Source of the DNA: Paracoccus sp. IB05
Lineage (GTDB): Bacteria; Pseudomonadota; Alphaproteobacteria; Rhodobacterales; Rhodobacteraceae
Direction: 5' to 3'
Length of the DNA stretch: 64,000 bases
Assembly: GCF_016405985.1 (NCBI RefSeq)
Contig: NZ_JAEFCF010000013.1
Span: 1 to 64,000, forward strand
How positions within the stretch are numbered: position 1 is the stretch's first letter; each line of letters begins with the position of its first letter. The notes under the pieces are model-generated. The model did not search any database, was not told where the DNA came from, and was given only the letters and a program-made list of their open reading frames with translations. The position numbers and the translations under genes were made by a program. Below are positions 1 through 8,930 of this stretch, one piece after another.

Positions 1-2
1 AA

Positions 3-865
3 GGGGATAGGGTCGCGGCCGGCGGCAGCAAATTCAAGGCGGTCAACAACCGTGAGCGTAACGTCAGCAAAGGGAAGATCGCCAGCCGCCTTGCGCATCT
101 GGAAGCCGAAGCTGGTCGCTATATCGGGGAGGCCGAACGGATCGACCGTCAGGAAAGCGGCGAGGCCAGGGCCGAAACTGCCGCCCGCCTGACCGGTCGC
201 TATCCTGGCATCCGGCGCGAGATCGAACGGCTTCCGGCGATGGAGAAGGCCCTGGATGATGCGCCGGACGGCCAGATATCCCTGACCGATCCCGACGCGC
301 GTGCCATGGCTGCCCGCGCGCAGCACCGCGGGCATGCTGGCTATTATGTTCAAAGCGTTGTCGATGCCGCGCCCCATCTGATCGTGACCCACGAGGTCGC
401 CACCCAGGGCCATGACCGGGATCTTCTGACACGGATGGGGAAGCAGGCCAGGGATGTGACGGAACGGGATGAGATGCACATTCCTGCCGATAAGGGCTAC
501 TTCAGCGCCCACGAGATCCTGGCCTGCCATGAGGCAGCTATACTGGACCAACGCATGCAAGGGGGGCGCTCTGAAGGATCGCTGCATAGCGGGAGATGAG
601 CGCCGGGTTTCTCGGTGGGAGCACGAGTATCTTATCGTTGCGTCGAACGCCAGGCGGTGCGGCTCCGCTGCAAAGATGCGGGTTCGCGGGTCAAAGGTTG
701 AGCATCCCTTTCGGCACCCTCAAAGCCTGGATGGCGCACAGCCATGTCCTGACGCGCGGCATGAAAAGAGGGGGGAGCGACATGGCACGCAACGTCCTCG
801 CCCAGATTATCAGACGCATGATCCCGCTGATCGGGTTCGGAGGGCTGATGCACGCGATCCAGAGT
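3..865 (+). pseudogene. IS1182-type transposase, frameshifted and 5'-truncated by window edge
   Basis: From position 3 the reading frame gives a run typical of IS1182/DDE transposases: a basic NNRERN segment, a coiled helix (IASRLAHLEAEAGRYI), then DGQISLTDPDARAMA, the YYVQSVVD and LIVTHEVA strands, and ADKGYFS with its catalytic-core Asp. After HEAA, near 540, the frame is lost. The downstream motif CIAGDERRVSRWEHEY appears in one other frame and the terminal IPFGTLKAWM...HVLTRGMK...MARNVLAQIIRRM segment in a third. At least two frameshifts therefore separate three pieces in the correct order. The first part of the gene is beyond the window edge. It cannot make a functional transposase. Confidence 0.75.
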
Positions 866-922
866 GGATCCGGCGGCGCCGACGCCAGATTTGCGGTCGG
901 AACGCCCGCTTGCGAAGCTGCT

Positions 923-1062
923 TTAAGCTATCATAGCGCGGGCTTCGAACTCCATCGGGCCGCTGTAGTCGGTTTCGAATGCCGCCCATGTGGGTTGTAG
1001 AAGCGCTCGATGTAATCGAAGACGTCGGCACGCAGTTCGTTGCGCGTCCGGCAGACCTTTCT
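923..1062 (-). pseudogene. IS3-type transposase OrfB, C-terminal fragment
   Basis: The minus strand encodes TRNELRADVFDYIERFYNPH, a signature of the end of IS3-family OrfB integrase domains. The expected continuation SPMEFEARAMIA lies in a different frame and ends at the stop at 923, so a frameshift sits between them. Nothing resembling the N-terminal or catalytic part is present next to it. A 13-bp sequence repeated at 1080-1092 and 1098-1110 (18-bp period) lies just upstream. The fragment ends differ from those of the IS3 remnant at 3743-4131, so it probably comes from a different element. Confidence 0.6.
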
Positions 1063-1256
1063 GGCTGTCCGTTCGGCCCGGAAGTCCCGGTCGGCCTGGA
1101 AGTCCCGGTCGAGAATGGTGCCGTCGATCACCGACCATGCGCCGTCATCCTTAAGCTTGCCGCGGCGCCTCGGCCGCGCCCGCAAGGCATTGAGTGTTGC
1201 CGCGCACGAAGTTCTGGACGGTTGCCGCTTGGCTTCTGGACAAAAAAGATTGCCCG

Positions 1257-1607
1257 TCAGACCGTGCGATTGCAGCCTGATCCCTGCCGGTTTTTGCCGT
1301 CAGAACGCCGCTGCGATCCCGGTCGCCCATTACGGGTCTGGTAGCCACCCGAGCTGTCACCGGGAGCATCATTTCCAGTATTGTCCGTTCCGGCAACCAG
1401 ATTACCAGCCGCATCAAAAAACCGCAGACGAAGGCGCAAGCTCTGTGCCTGGGCTGTAGCTTCTTTTGCCTCAATCACAACCGAGGCGCTGATTTTCCCA
1501 CTCACGAAATCCCTGAGGTCAAGGAGGGGAGAAGAGCACTCTGTAGCTGTGGCGGAAGCGGGTGTTGCCGTCGCTCTCCTGCCGTTTCTGGTCACAATGT
1601 TCAGCAC
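1257..1607 (-). pseudogene. Possible phage structural-protein fragment
   Basis: A minus-strand open frame of 116 codons contains a beta-strand-rich, non-shadow-like segment (LRDFVSGKISASVV, then SLRLRLRFFDAAGNLVAG). This resembles secreted or phage-tail beta domains. It lies downstream, in the same direction, of the TipJ-like tail gene. I cannot name a family. It may be the far end of the tail gene or a separate tail gene fragment. The stretch between it and 1770 holds a 17-bp tandem duplication at 1629-1662 and further frame changes. Confidence 0.3.
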
Positions 1608-1769
1608 CCTGGACCGGCACGATGTCTGGTCGCCGGAAGTCAGGAGTCGCCGGAAGTCAGGAACTGAGGGTCCGGAGAATAGTTGGCAGATATGGCGCCC
1701 CAGACCTCCTGAATCCGTCGCTTAGTCTCAGGTGTCCCATCAACAGGTGCCGTGCTTGCATAACCGTGC

Positions 1770-3742
1770 TTACTTCGGACGCCTGAGCAGCCGGAGCAGT
1801 CGGTTGATCGAAGTGGCGAAATCCACAGACGCCAGGAACTCAATGCGGTTGTTCCCGCGCACCGCCTGGATGCGGTCGAGGTGCTCGCCATTCCCGGAAA
1901 CCACCTCCCCCGGGCGCGTGTTCCCGTCAATGAGGCGGGGCGTGACAGTCCCGGCCGTGCGCCCTGTCACGGTGAAGGGATGGCGATACCATTTGCCCGT
2001 GCTGGTCTCCGAAGCTCTGGCCGATCAGATCGGCAGTGCCGGGCGTATGTGTGGCCAGACCGCCCACAACCGCCCGGCCCGCCTCGGCGTCCCAGGCGGC
2101 AGGATTTGTCATCGCGCCGCCGGTAACAAGGTTCAGACGCGTGGTATCGCCCAGCGGGATCGAGAGTGCCTGGAGCGGTGAGGTGGTCTGAGCCGCGCCG
2201 ACGGTATCGGTCTCGCAGTAAAGCACATCCCAATTCGCCCGGAAACCTGGATGCGCGCGGTTTTCACATCATCGCCGGTCGAGAGCGGGATCAGCGCACC
2301 GCCCAAAAGGGGCGCGATGCAGATTGCGTCCTGATCCAGCGCCGCCGGCTGATCGATGCTGACACCACCATTCGCGGCCGGAATGCTGCCAGTGGTCCAG
2401 CTGCCTGACATGCCGGCGCGGTGACCGATCTCAAAACTGGCTGTGCTGACCGGCCCGCAGCCTGCGACGAGGGAATAGAAGATGATCCCCGCCTCACCGG
2501 TGTCTGCGGCACCGAAGCTGACACCCGAAAACCGGGGCGCGGGCGGTTGCATGGTATTCTCGCCGATCTTGGCGCCGATCTCGGCGCCGCCCCGGCCGGG
2601 CCAGGGCGGGGTCTCGGCCGCGTCCGCCAGCTCGTCGATGATATCGGCGGCGGCAACGGCCCGGATGATGGCGCATTGATCGGTGGTCGCTTCGATACTG
2701 GTCACAACGCGGTCAAAGCTGTCCTGCCCCATGATCCCGAAATGCACGATATCATCCGCCGCATCATCCGCCGCCGGCACCGGCCCCGTGCCGGTCAGCG
2801 CCAGCAGCTCCGTTTCCCCGGAAACTGTCCGGACAGAGCGCACAACCGACTGGCCGATGGTGTCAGGCGCCATATGGGGGGGGCGGCTCTCATAGACCCG
2901 GAAGCGCAGGCCGTAATCCGCTCCCTCGGCCATGGTGATGAGATTGTCGAGCCCGAGCAGCTGGCCGTGAACCGAACGGAAACGGGCAAGCTGCTGGGTC
3001 TGACGCAGCACATAATGGTTCAGCGCCACCCTGTCAGCGCGTGTCGCGACCCGCAGGAGGCCCTCCTGCGTGACCTCGATCACGTCCGGGCGATGATCTG
3101 CCTCATGAAAGCGCCGGGTCGCCTCGCGCCAGACGATGGCCGCATTGGTCAGCCCGGGCAGTGACAGCTCCTCGGTCAGGGTGATGTCACCCTCATAGCC
3201 CGGACGGCGCGCGATCCGCCGCGCCTCGCGGAGGTCGTTCTCTTCCTCGTTGAACGGTACGATCCAGGCATGGGGCTTTTCCGTATAGGTGCGGCGCAGG
3301 TTGAAATCCCAGCTGTTGCGCGGGCTGATGTGGTCGACGATCAGGCCCTCGGGCCGGTCGATGACCACACCCCATTTGCGGCCGTCATGGCGGGGGGCAG
3401 CCCGGCCGGCGGCGGCGATCTCGGCCCGCGCCTCGCGCAATGTCGAACCGGCCTGATCGAGCACCCGGTTATAATGCGGCTGTTTAGACTGACAAAACCT
3501 TTGCCAGTCGGCCAGCAGCTCCAGATCGATCTGATCGTCACGCTGGCGGCGGGGATTGAAGGGCGCCCGCAAGGCGAAGCGGTAAAGGCTTGCCGGGTTT
3601 GAGGTGGGGCGCGCGATCCAGCTGCCCGTTCCCTGTTTCCAGTCGAGCGACCGGCGCATCACAAGGGCGCTGAAATTGTCCAGAGCGCCGGACAGCTGAT
3701 GCGTGGCCGTCACCCGCAGCGCGACCATCGCCAGCGGAGGCG
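1770..3742 (-). pseudogene. Phage tail tip (TipJ / lambda gpJ-like) host-specificity protein, frameshifted
   Basis: Reading leftward from about 3742, the frame gives a long tail-tip-protein run: LVMRRSLDWKQGTGSW, FNPRRQRDDQIDLELLAD, DHISPRNSWDFNLRRTY, PGLTNAAIVWREATRRF, then VRTVSGETELLALTGTG and the repetitive beta domains. This matches the TipJ/gpJ family that forms the tip of siphophage tails and sets host range. The frame breaks near 2225, continues in another frame (GDTTRLNLVTGGAMTNPAAW...GLATHTPGTADLI), breaks again near 1970, and continues as TAGTVTPRLIDGNTRPGEVV to a stop at 1770. A 12-bp in-frame tandem duplication lies at 2751-2774. The N-terminal part of the family is absent: an IS3 fragment is joined directly at about 3743. 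Confidence 0.72.
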
Positions 3743-4131
3743 GGTGGACGCATTCATACTTCAGGCAGCGCCAGAGGCGCTCGATGAAGATGTTGTCGAT
3801 GCAGCGTCTTTTGCCGTCCATGGAGATCCGGGTGCCGACGCGCTTCAGCCGATCAGTCCATGCGAAGGACGTGAACTTTGAACCCTGGTCCGTATTCATG
3901 ATCCCCAGAATCCCCAGAAGCCCCGGAAGCCCCGGAGCGCCAAAGCGGTGGATGGCCTCATTCTACGCCTCGACGCAGAAGTCAGCCTCCCCTCGCCATG
4001 GCCCTCGAACCAATGGCGACCCATGGCACGATGTTCGAGATGCGCCAGGCCAGCACCTTGCGGGTGAACCAGTCCATCAACGCCACCAGGTAAAGGAAAC
4101 CACGCCGCATCGGCAGGTAAGAGCTCTTCGC
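3743..4131 (-). pseudogene. IS3-type transposase OrfB fragment, fused in frame to the tail gene
   Basis: Leftward from 4131 the frame reads YLPMRRGFLYLVALMDWFTRKVLAWRISN, the DDE core of IS3-family OrfB. It then shifts, with an internal TAG, through a region matching EADFCVEA-NEAIHRFG. It resumes at 3899 as MNTDQGSKFTSFAW...RVGTRISMDGK...IFIERLWRCLKYEC. The transposase frame breaks off after KYEC and runs straight into the phage tail gene without a stop, making a chimeric frame from 3899 to 2133. A nine-base unit repeated four times (3902-3937) sits at one of the breaks. No terminal inverted repeats could be placed. Confidence 0.7.
3902..3937. repeat. Nine-base tandem repeat, four copies
   Basis: Units TCCCCAGAA, TCCCCAGAA, GCCCCGGAA and GCCCCGGAG follow one another without spacing. 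They lie inside the IS3 remnant where intact transposases have the segment before MNTDQGS, so they look like local duplications acquired during decay. Confidence 0.8.
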
Positions 4132-4261
4132 GTTGATCTGACCGCCCGTGCCCGCCACCGGAGCCGGACCGGGCCTGCTGTCGGGGCGATACGGACATTG
4201 CCAGATGAGCTTGAGGCCTGACATCAGCAGAAGGAGCGACAATATACCCCGCAGCCAGCGG

Positions 4262-5132
4262 TCAGAAAGACAGCGGCTCTCCTCCGTCGTCAGCCCGGCG
4301 AACTTCGGCGGCAGAGCGTACCACAATGGGCCCGGAAACCGGAGCCGCGGGCTCCGGCTCAGGCCCGGGCTCCCGAGGGGGCGGGACCGTTTCGGTGAGG
4401 CGTTCTGCAAGCGCGGTATCCGCCACGCCGATCCATGCGGCGCATTCCGCAGATGTGATGCCTGCTGCAAGCTGCCCCGCCAATGCCGGGGCGAACTCTG
4501 TTCCGCCTGAAGAACCGCTTCCCGTTGGCCCTGAACGGCCGCCTGGCCTTCGATCAGCAACCCGCCGCAGAGAGAGAGAACCTTTGCTGTCCAAACGACG
4601 TTCCTCTCCGGTCTGCATCCTGAATTCCGAGGCGATAAGGTTCATCTGCGCCTCCGGCCTCATGGCTCTCACGAGCATGGCACGCGTGATTTCCAGCGCA
4701 GCCAGATCGGCCCCGCTGGCGCCCGCCGCGGTCAGCCGCACGATGACCGGGCGGTTAAGGCTGGCGCGCAGTCCGAATTCCGCCATCAGCTTCCAGACCG
4801 TGGCAGTGGTACAGTCGGCACGGGTGTCTTCCTCCGCAGACCCCGCGGGATTCATCTTCACCACCAGATCCACCTGCCGGATCCGGGACAGTTCTTCCGC
4901 AATGACATGCGAAAGCCTTCCCGTCTTCCGACATGGAAAACAGATTATGGGTCACGGTATCGAAGATACGATCGCGCGCTGCAGCCAGTTTCCGCCGGAA
5001 AACACAGGCTTCCGCGTGCGTCTGGCCGGGCAGAGAGAGCCGGATCATGCAGATTCCAGTGGAAATCCCCGGAAACCGCCGACGCCAGCAGAACACGTTC
5101 CCGCGCCGCAACAGATGAAGATGTTTGCCCAT
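4262..5132 (-). pseudogene. Site-specific tyrosine-type integrase with DUF6538-like N-terminus, frameshifted
   Basis: The start at 5132 opens MGKHLHLLRRGNVFCWRRRF, the hallmark N-terminus of the DUF6538-containing phage integrases common in Rhodobacteraceae. The frame continues with an arm-type domain (RDRIFDTVTHNLFS). Near 4870 the readable frame changes to MDLVVKMNPAGSAEEDTRAD..ATVWKLMAEFGLRASL and then EITRAMLVRAM, ASEFRMQTGEER, all N-terminal integrase features. The open frame ends at 4262 in a Pro/Glu-rich stretch. The catalytic domain with its R-H-R-Y residues is missing. I infer a dead integrase marking one end of the old prophage. Confidence 0.6.
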
Positions 5133-5402
5133 AAAAGCTCCGGGTCAAGGGCGAACAGGCCAGCACCGTCAGGATATGTGTGACACCCTGATGTGACAGA
5201 TCACAGCAGACATCTGCCTGCTGCATTGACGTTTAAGCAGAAAATACACCAGACAGCTCTGAATATCCCGGCCGGAACTTCCGGATTCAGTCAGAGGCGC
5301 AGGTTTTTCACTTCGACGCACGCTCGCGGCTTCAGGTGACAAGCGCGGTCTCCTTGCCTATAAGGCGCGGCGAAACTGTGCTCCTCCCGCAAGGAATCTG
5401 AC

Positions 5403-6323
5403 ATGACGATCAAGGTTTTTGGCCACAAATCCCCCGATACCGATTCCACCGGTTCGCCGATCATCTGGGCCTGGTATCTCTCGGAGATCAAAGGCACCCC
5501 GGCGAAGCCGTATCTGCTGGGCGAGCCGAATACCGAAGCCGCTTTCGTGCTGAAGCATTGGGATCTCGCGAAGCCCGCGATCATCGCGGATGTTGCTGCC
5601 GGCGATGAGGTTGTGATCGTCGACACCAATAACCCCGCCGAGCTGCCGGCTTCGGTCAATGAGGCCTCGATCATCGGCATCATCGACCACCATATGCTGG
5701 TCGGCGGGCTGAAGACCAAAGCGCCGATCGACATCACCATCCGTCCGCTCGCCTGTACCGCCACGCTGATGCATGATCTGATCGGCGCAGATCTGGCCAG
5801 GGCTCCGAAAGGCATCAGGGGCGCGATGCTGTCCTGCATCCTGTCGGACACGCTGGCATTCCGCTCGCCGACCACCACGCCGCATGACAAGGCTGTGGCA
5901 GAAAAACTCGCCGCTGATCTGGGCGTTTCGATCCCCGATTATGCGAGCCAGCTGTTCGAGGCGAAATCGGACGTCTCCGAATTCTCGGATGAGGTTCTGC
6001 TGCGGATGGACAGCAAGGAATACAATATCGGCGGCAAAGAGCTGCGGGTTTCGGTGCTGGAAACCACCGCACCGAAAGTTCTGCTCGACCGTAAAGCCAG
6101 CCTGATGGCCTCGATGCCCGCTGTGGCTGCGGCAGATGGCGCTGATCAGGTGCTTTTGTTCATCATCGACATTCTGAAAGAGGAAGCCACGCTTCTGGTG
6201 CCGAATGACCAGGTGAAGACGATTGCCGAAGCCTCGTTCGGCGCGAAAGTCGAAGGCGACACGGTCGTGCTGCCCGGCATCATGAGCCGCAAGAAGCAGA
6301 TCCTGCCGTCGCTGAAGGTCTGA
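5403..6323 (+). CDS. ppaC: Manganese-dependent inorganic pyrophosphatase (family II)
   Basis: Hydrolyses cytoplasmic pyrophosphate to two phosphates, pulling biosynthetic reactions forward. The 306-residue protein has the family II (DHH) metal motifs: GHKSPDTDS at 7-15, DTNN at 74-77, DHH at 95-97 and LSDTL with Asp149. The substrate-binding SRKKQ is at 295-299 in the C-terminal DHHA2 domain. Length is normal for the family and no CBS insert is present, so nucleotide regulation is not expected. The start is supported by AAGGA about eight bases upstream. It is the first intact gene to the right of the mobile remnant region and ends at a two-way terminator shared with the convergent Hsp70-like gene. 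Confidence 0.95.
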   Translation: MTIKVFGHKSPDTDSTGSPIIWAWYLSEIKGTPAKPYLLGEPNTEAAFVLKHWDLAKPAIIADVAAGDEVVIVDTNNPAELPASVNEASIIGIIDHHMLVGGLKTKAPIDITIRPLACTATLMHDLIGADLARAPKGIRGAMLSCILSDTLAFRSPTTTPHDKAVAEKLAADLGVSIPDYASQLFEAKSDVSEFSDEVLLRMDSKEYNIGGKELRVSVLETTAPKVLLDRKASLMASMPAVAAADGADQVLLFIIDILKEEATLLVPNDQVKTIAEASFGAKVEGDTVVLPGIMSRKKQILPSLKV

Positions 6324-6354
6324 GACCGCGGGGGCATCCCGGGGGCATCGCGGT

Positions 6355-6388
6355 AAAAAAAGGGCGGCCCTTTGGGTCGCCCTTTTTC
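6355..6388. terminator. Bidirectional terminator between ppaC and the Hsp70-like gene
   Basis: An A-run, an AGGGCGGCC / GGTCGCCCT stem with a short loop, and a T-run follow in order. The hairpin therefore has a U-tract on either strand and fits two convergent genes. Confidence 0.85.
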
Positions 6389-6392
6389 GCAG

Positions 6393-7637
6393 TCACGCGG
6401 CGGCGGCGAGGGCCAGGCCGTCGACCACTGCGGTAAAAGCCTCGGATCGGTGGATGCGGGCTTCGGGCAGGATCCCGGTTGCCAGATCGCTGACCAGCCG
6501 CATCAGGCTCGAGCCGCCGACAAGGATCACCGCGCCGATCTGATCCGCCTCGAGCTCGGACAGGCGCAGCGTCTCGCGGATCGCCTGATCCAGCGCCATA
6601 CGGTAGTCGCGCAGTGCCAGATCCAGCGAGCCGAAGGAGATCGGTGCCGAAAGGCCCGGCTCGACAAATTCCATCGCGATACGGGGCTTTGCCTCGCCAT
6701 TATTGGCCGCGATCTTGCCACGCTCGACCGCGAAGGCCAGTTCATGGCCGAGCTCGTCGCTCAGCACGGTGGCGAGGCGTTCAAGCCGTTTGCGATCCAC
6801 CGCCACGCGCAGCATCGAGGCGACTTCGCGTCTGGTTTCCGGCGTGTAGAGGAAGGGGATCCGCGCCCATGTGGCAAGGTCGGAATAGATCGCATTCGGC
6901 ACCGGCAAAAGCCCCGGCCCCATTTCGCGCCTCAGCTCGCCCCCCTGGCCAAGGCGCGGCATGACATGGGCGAGCGAGACGGAGTGGTCGAAATCGGTGC
7001 CGCCCAGCCGGATACCGTGACTGGCGAGGATATCGACCTTGCCGCCAGCCGCGCGGAAGACGGTGAAATCCGAGGTGCCGCCGCCGATATCAATGATCAG
7101 TCCGGTCTGATCGCCGATCTCTTGCTGGCAGGCCCAGGCGGCGGCTTCGGGTTCGGCCAGAAAACCGACATCGGTGAAGCCGGCGGCGCGGTAACAGGCG
7201 CGCAGATCGGCAAGGGCCTGGGCGTCACGCCCGGGGTCATTGCTGTGGAAATGCACCGGACGGCCCGAAAGCACGCGGTCCGGACATGCACCGAGGCTTT
7301 GGGCCACGCGGGCGCGCAGTTCGACCAGAAAAGCGGTGATGATATTGGCAAGGCTTTGCCTTTTACCGCCGATCATCCTGGTCTCATGCAGCAAGGGCGT
7401 GCCGAGCACCGATTTCAGCGCCCGCATATAGCGGCCTTCATCCCCCGCAATCAGCGCCTCGCCTGCCGCGCGGCCGATGCGCATCGCGCCGCCTCCGGGC
7501 GGGAAGAAGACGGCGGTGGGAAGGGTGTCACTGGCCTCTTCGATGGCGATGCGCTGCACCTGGCCATCGGGTCCGGTTACCGCAACCGCTGTATTCGAGG
7601 TGCCGAAATCAACCGCGAGAACCTCTGCCTGCATCAT
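6393..7637 (-). CDS. Hsp70-family ATPase lacking a substrate lid (YegD-like)
   Basis: Cytoplasmic ATPase of the actin/Hsp70 superfamily. The 414 residues cover the nucleotide-binding domain only: phosphate-1 loop VDFGTSNTAV (9-18), AEPEAAA (161-167), phosphate-2 loop IDIGGGTSD (182-190) and adenosine motif VGGSSL near residue 375. The beta-sandwich and helical lid of DnaK are absent, as in the E. coli YegD group. A chaperone role is therefore not certain, and known members are poorly characterised. It is a single gene, convergent with ppaC, and its 3' end lies at the shared terminator. Confidence 0.85.
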   Translation of the reverse strand: MMQAEVLAVDFGTSNTAVAVTGPDGQVQRIAIEEASDTLPTAVFFPPGGGAMRIGRAAGEALIAGDEGRYMRALKSVLGTPLLHETRMIGGKRQSLANIITAFLVELRARVAQSLGACPDRVLSGRPVHFHSNDPGRDAQALADLRACYRAAGFTDVGFLAEPEAAAWACQQEIGDQTGLIIDIGGGTSDFTVFRAAGGKVDILASHGIRLGGTDFDHSVSLAHVMPRLGQGGELRREMGPGLLPVPNAIYSDLATWARIPFLYTPETRREVASMLRVAVDRKRLERLATVLSDELGHELAFAVERGKIAANNGEAKPRIAMEFVEPGLSAPISFGSLDLALRDYRMALDQAIRETLRLSELEADQIGAVILVGGSSLMRLVSDLATGILPEARIHRSEAFTAVVDGLALAAAA

Positions 7638-7726
7638 CGCCGCCCGTCATGAAAGGGATTGGGGCGCGCGACGTAGCCTAAACCCCGGACCGCCGCAAGC
7701 GGGGGGAGAACAAACGGCCGGATGGC

Positions 7727-7945
7727 TCAGGCGATGATATCCGGGATCAGCCGGTCTTCGATGGTGGCGATCTGGTCCTTCAGCGACAGCTTTTGCTTTT
7801 TCAGCCGCCGGATCGTCAGGATATCCGGACGCCCGTTCTGTTCCAGCGCATAGATCGCCTCGTCGAGGTCACGATGTTCCCGGCGCAGAACCCCGAGTTT
7901 CACGCGCAGCATCTCATCAAAGCTCATTTCAGAGGGGACATTCAT
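7727..7945 (-). CDS. YdcH family protein (DUF465)
   Basis: A 72-residue, charged, almost wholly helical cytoplasmic protein beginning MNVPSEMSFDEMLRVK. The heptad-like pattern (LRREHRDLDEAI, then TIRRLKKQKLSLKDQIATIE) is the DUF465/YdcH signature, predicted to form a small coiled-coil hairpin. An upstream in-frame GTG at 8014 would add 23 residues that do not fit the family length, so I chose the internal ATG. Function is unknown in the family. It is transcribed alone, divergent from hsp20. Confidence 0.8.
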   Translation of the reverse strand: MNVPSEMSFDEMLRVKLGVLRREHRDLDEAIYALEQNGRPDILTIRRLKKQKLSLKDQIATIEDRLIPDIIA

Positions 7946-8169
7946 GGCTGGACGCGGGTCTTTGCTGAAGGTTCTGATCAAATCATAGAGCCGATTGATG
8001 ATTCGGAGAAGCACCGCCCTGCGGAATGCGGAAATTTTCCCGTATTGGCGGTGATTTGCCGGCCTTGCAGCCGGGCGAGGGCCGCCCCATATTCCACACT
8101 ACCGGGGCAGGTCGCCGATGACGGGGCCCGCCGCCGCGAATTGTCGCTTTGTAAAAGGACAGTCCGGGA

Positions 8170-8592
8170 ATGACGAAACTCAGCTTCGGGGCACACCCGT
8201 TCCTTCTTGGGTTTGAACAGCTTGAACGGCTGGTCGAACGCACTGCCAAAAGCGGTGAAGGATATCCCCCCTATAATATCGAGGCCGTGACCGAGAACGC
8301 CTACCGTATCACGCTGGCGGTGGCCGGATTTCGGGAGGAAGACCTTGCGATCACGGTCGAGGACCGCCAGCTGGTGATCCGCGGCCGGGTCTCGGATGGC
8401 GAGAACGGGCAGGAACGTGTTTTCCTGCATCGCGGCATCGCATCGCGCGCCTTCCAGCGCAGTTTCGTGCTGGCGGATGGGGTGGAAGTGGCGGGCGCGC
8501 ATATGGAGCATGGGCTCTTGCATGTCGATCTCAGGCGCCAGGTGCCGGAGACCGTCGTGCAGACGATCAGGATCGGGCAGAGAAAGGGGTAA
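8170..8592 (+). CDS. Small heat-shock protein (Hsp20 / IbpA type)
   Basis: ATP-independent holdase that binds unfolding proteins in the cytoplasm. The 140 residues contain a short N-terminal arm (FLLGFEQLERLVER), the tyrosine-rich entry PPYNIEA and an alpha-crystallin domain (AYRITLAVAGFREEDLAITVE, then AFQRSFVLADGVEV, then GLLHVDLRR). The closing RIGQR corresponds to the C-terminal anchor region. It is followed after four bases by the DUF1150 gene, a pairing that recurs in Rhodobacteraceae, so the two are one operon. No CIRCE element or heat-shock promoter was recognised. Confidence 0.9.
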   Translation: MTKLSFGAHPFLLGFEQLERLVERTAKSGEGYPPYNIEAVTENAYRITLAVAGFREEDLAITVEDRQLVIRGRVSDGENGQERVFLHRGIASRAFQRSFVLADGVEVAGAHMEHGLLHVDLRRQVPETVVQTIRIGQRKG

Positions 8593-8596
8593 GAAG

Positions 8597-8824
8597 ATGA
8601 ATACGCCGTTTGAAGGATTTCCCGAGGGCAAGAGCCGCATCGTCTATGTCAGGCCGGTGGCGGTGGAAGACCTGCCCGAGGAAGTGCGCGAACAGGTCGG
8701 CGATGCCGGCGTGATCTATTCGGTCCATGCGGTGGACGGCCAGCGCCTTGCGCTGGTGGCGGATCGCGCTTTGGCGTTCAACCTGGCCCGCGCGCATGAT
8801 TTCGCGCCGATGTCGGTGCATTGA
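8597..8824 (+). CDS. DUF1150 family protein
   Basis: A 75-residue acidic protein. Residues 12-35 (KSRIVYVRPVAVEDLP, then EEVREQVG) and the ending DRALAFNLARAHDFAPMSVH fit the DUF1150 family, which is mostly restricted to alphaproteobacteria. Its position directly behind hsp20 is typical and suggests a stress-related role, but no activity is known. The start is set by GGGGTAAGAAG upstream and a spacing of four bases from the hsp20 stop. Confidence 0.8.
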   Translation: MNTPFEGFPEGKSRIVYVRPVAVEDLPEEVREQVGDAGVIYSVHAVDGQRLALVADRALAFNLARAHDFAPMSVH

Positions 8825-8888
8825 GGCGCTGATTGCGTCACGGACCGGGCGGGGGCGTTGCTCCGGAGGTTTTCACCAGGATGACAGC

Positions 8889-8930
8889 ATGCAGGCAGGG
8901 CGGCCGGTGGGCATGACCTGCCTGCATTTT
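8889..8930 (+). terminator. Rho-independent terminator of the hsp20-DUF1150 operon
   Basis: An 11-bp perfect stem, ATGCAGGCAGG pairing with CCTGCCTGCAT, is followed at once by TTTT. It lies 65 bases behind the DUF1150 stop. Confidence 0.85.

Larger units (their letters stand above)
1..5132. mobile_element. Decayed prophage and insertion-sequence remnant region
   Basis: This stretch contains no intact gene that I can recognise. It is a mosaic of broken mobile genes: an IS1182-type transposase on the plus strand, two IS3-type transposase fragments, a TipJ-like phage tail gene and a phage-type integrase, the last four on the minus strand. Each is interrupted by frameshifts or stops. The integrase start at 5132 marks the right end, about 270 bp from the intact ppaC gene. 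The left end lies outside the window. I infer a prophage that was invaded by insertion sequences and then decayed. No attachment-site repeat could be identified from this side alone. Confidence 0.75.

Noticed and set aside
3902-3937. The 9-base repeats as a possible CRISPR-like array
   Set aside because: The units are contiguous, without spacers, and too short.
6372-7652. Long plus-strand open frame opposite the Hsp70-like gene
   Set aside because: High GC makes long antisense frames common. Its residues are Arg/Gly/His-rich without domain motifs, while the minus strand encodes clear Hsp70 loops.
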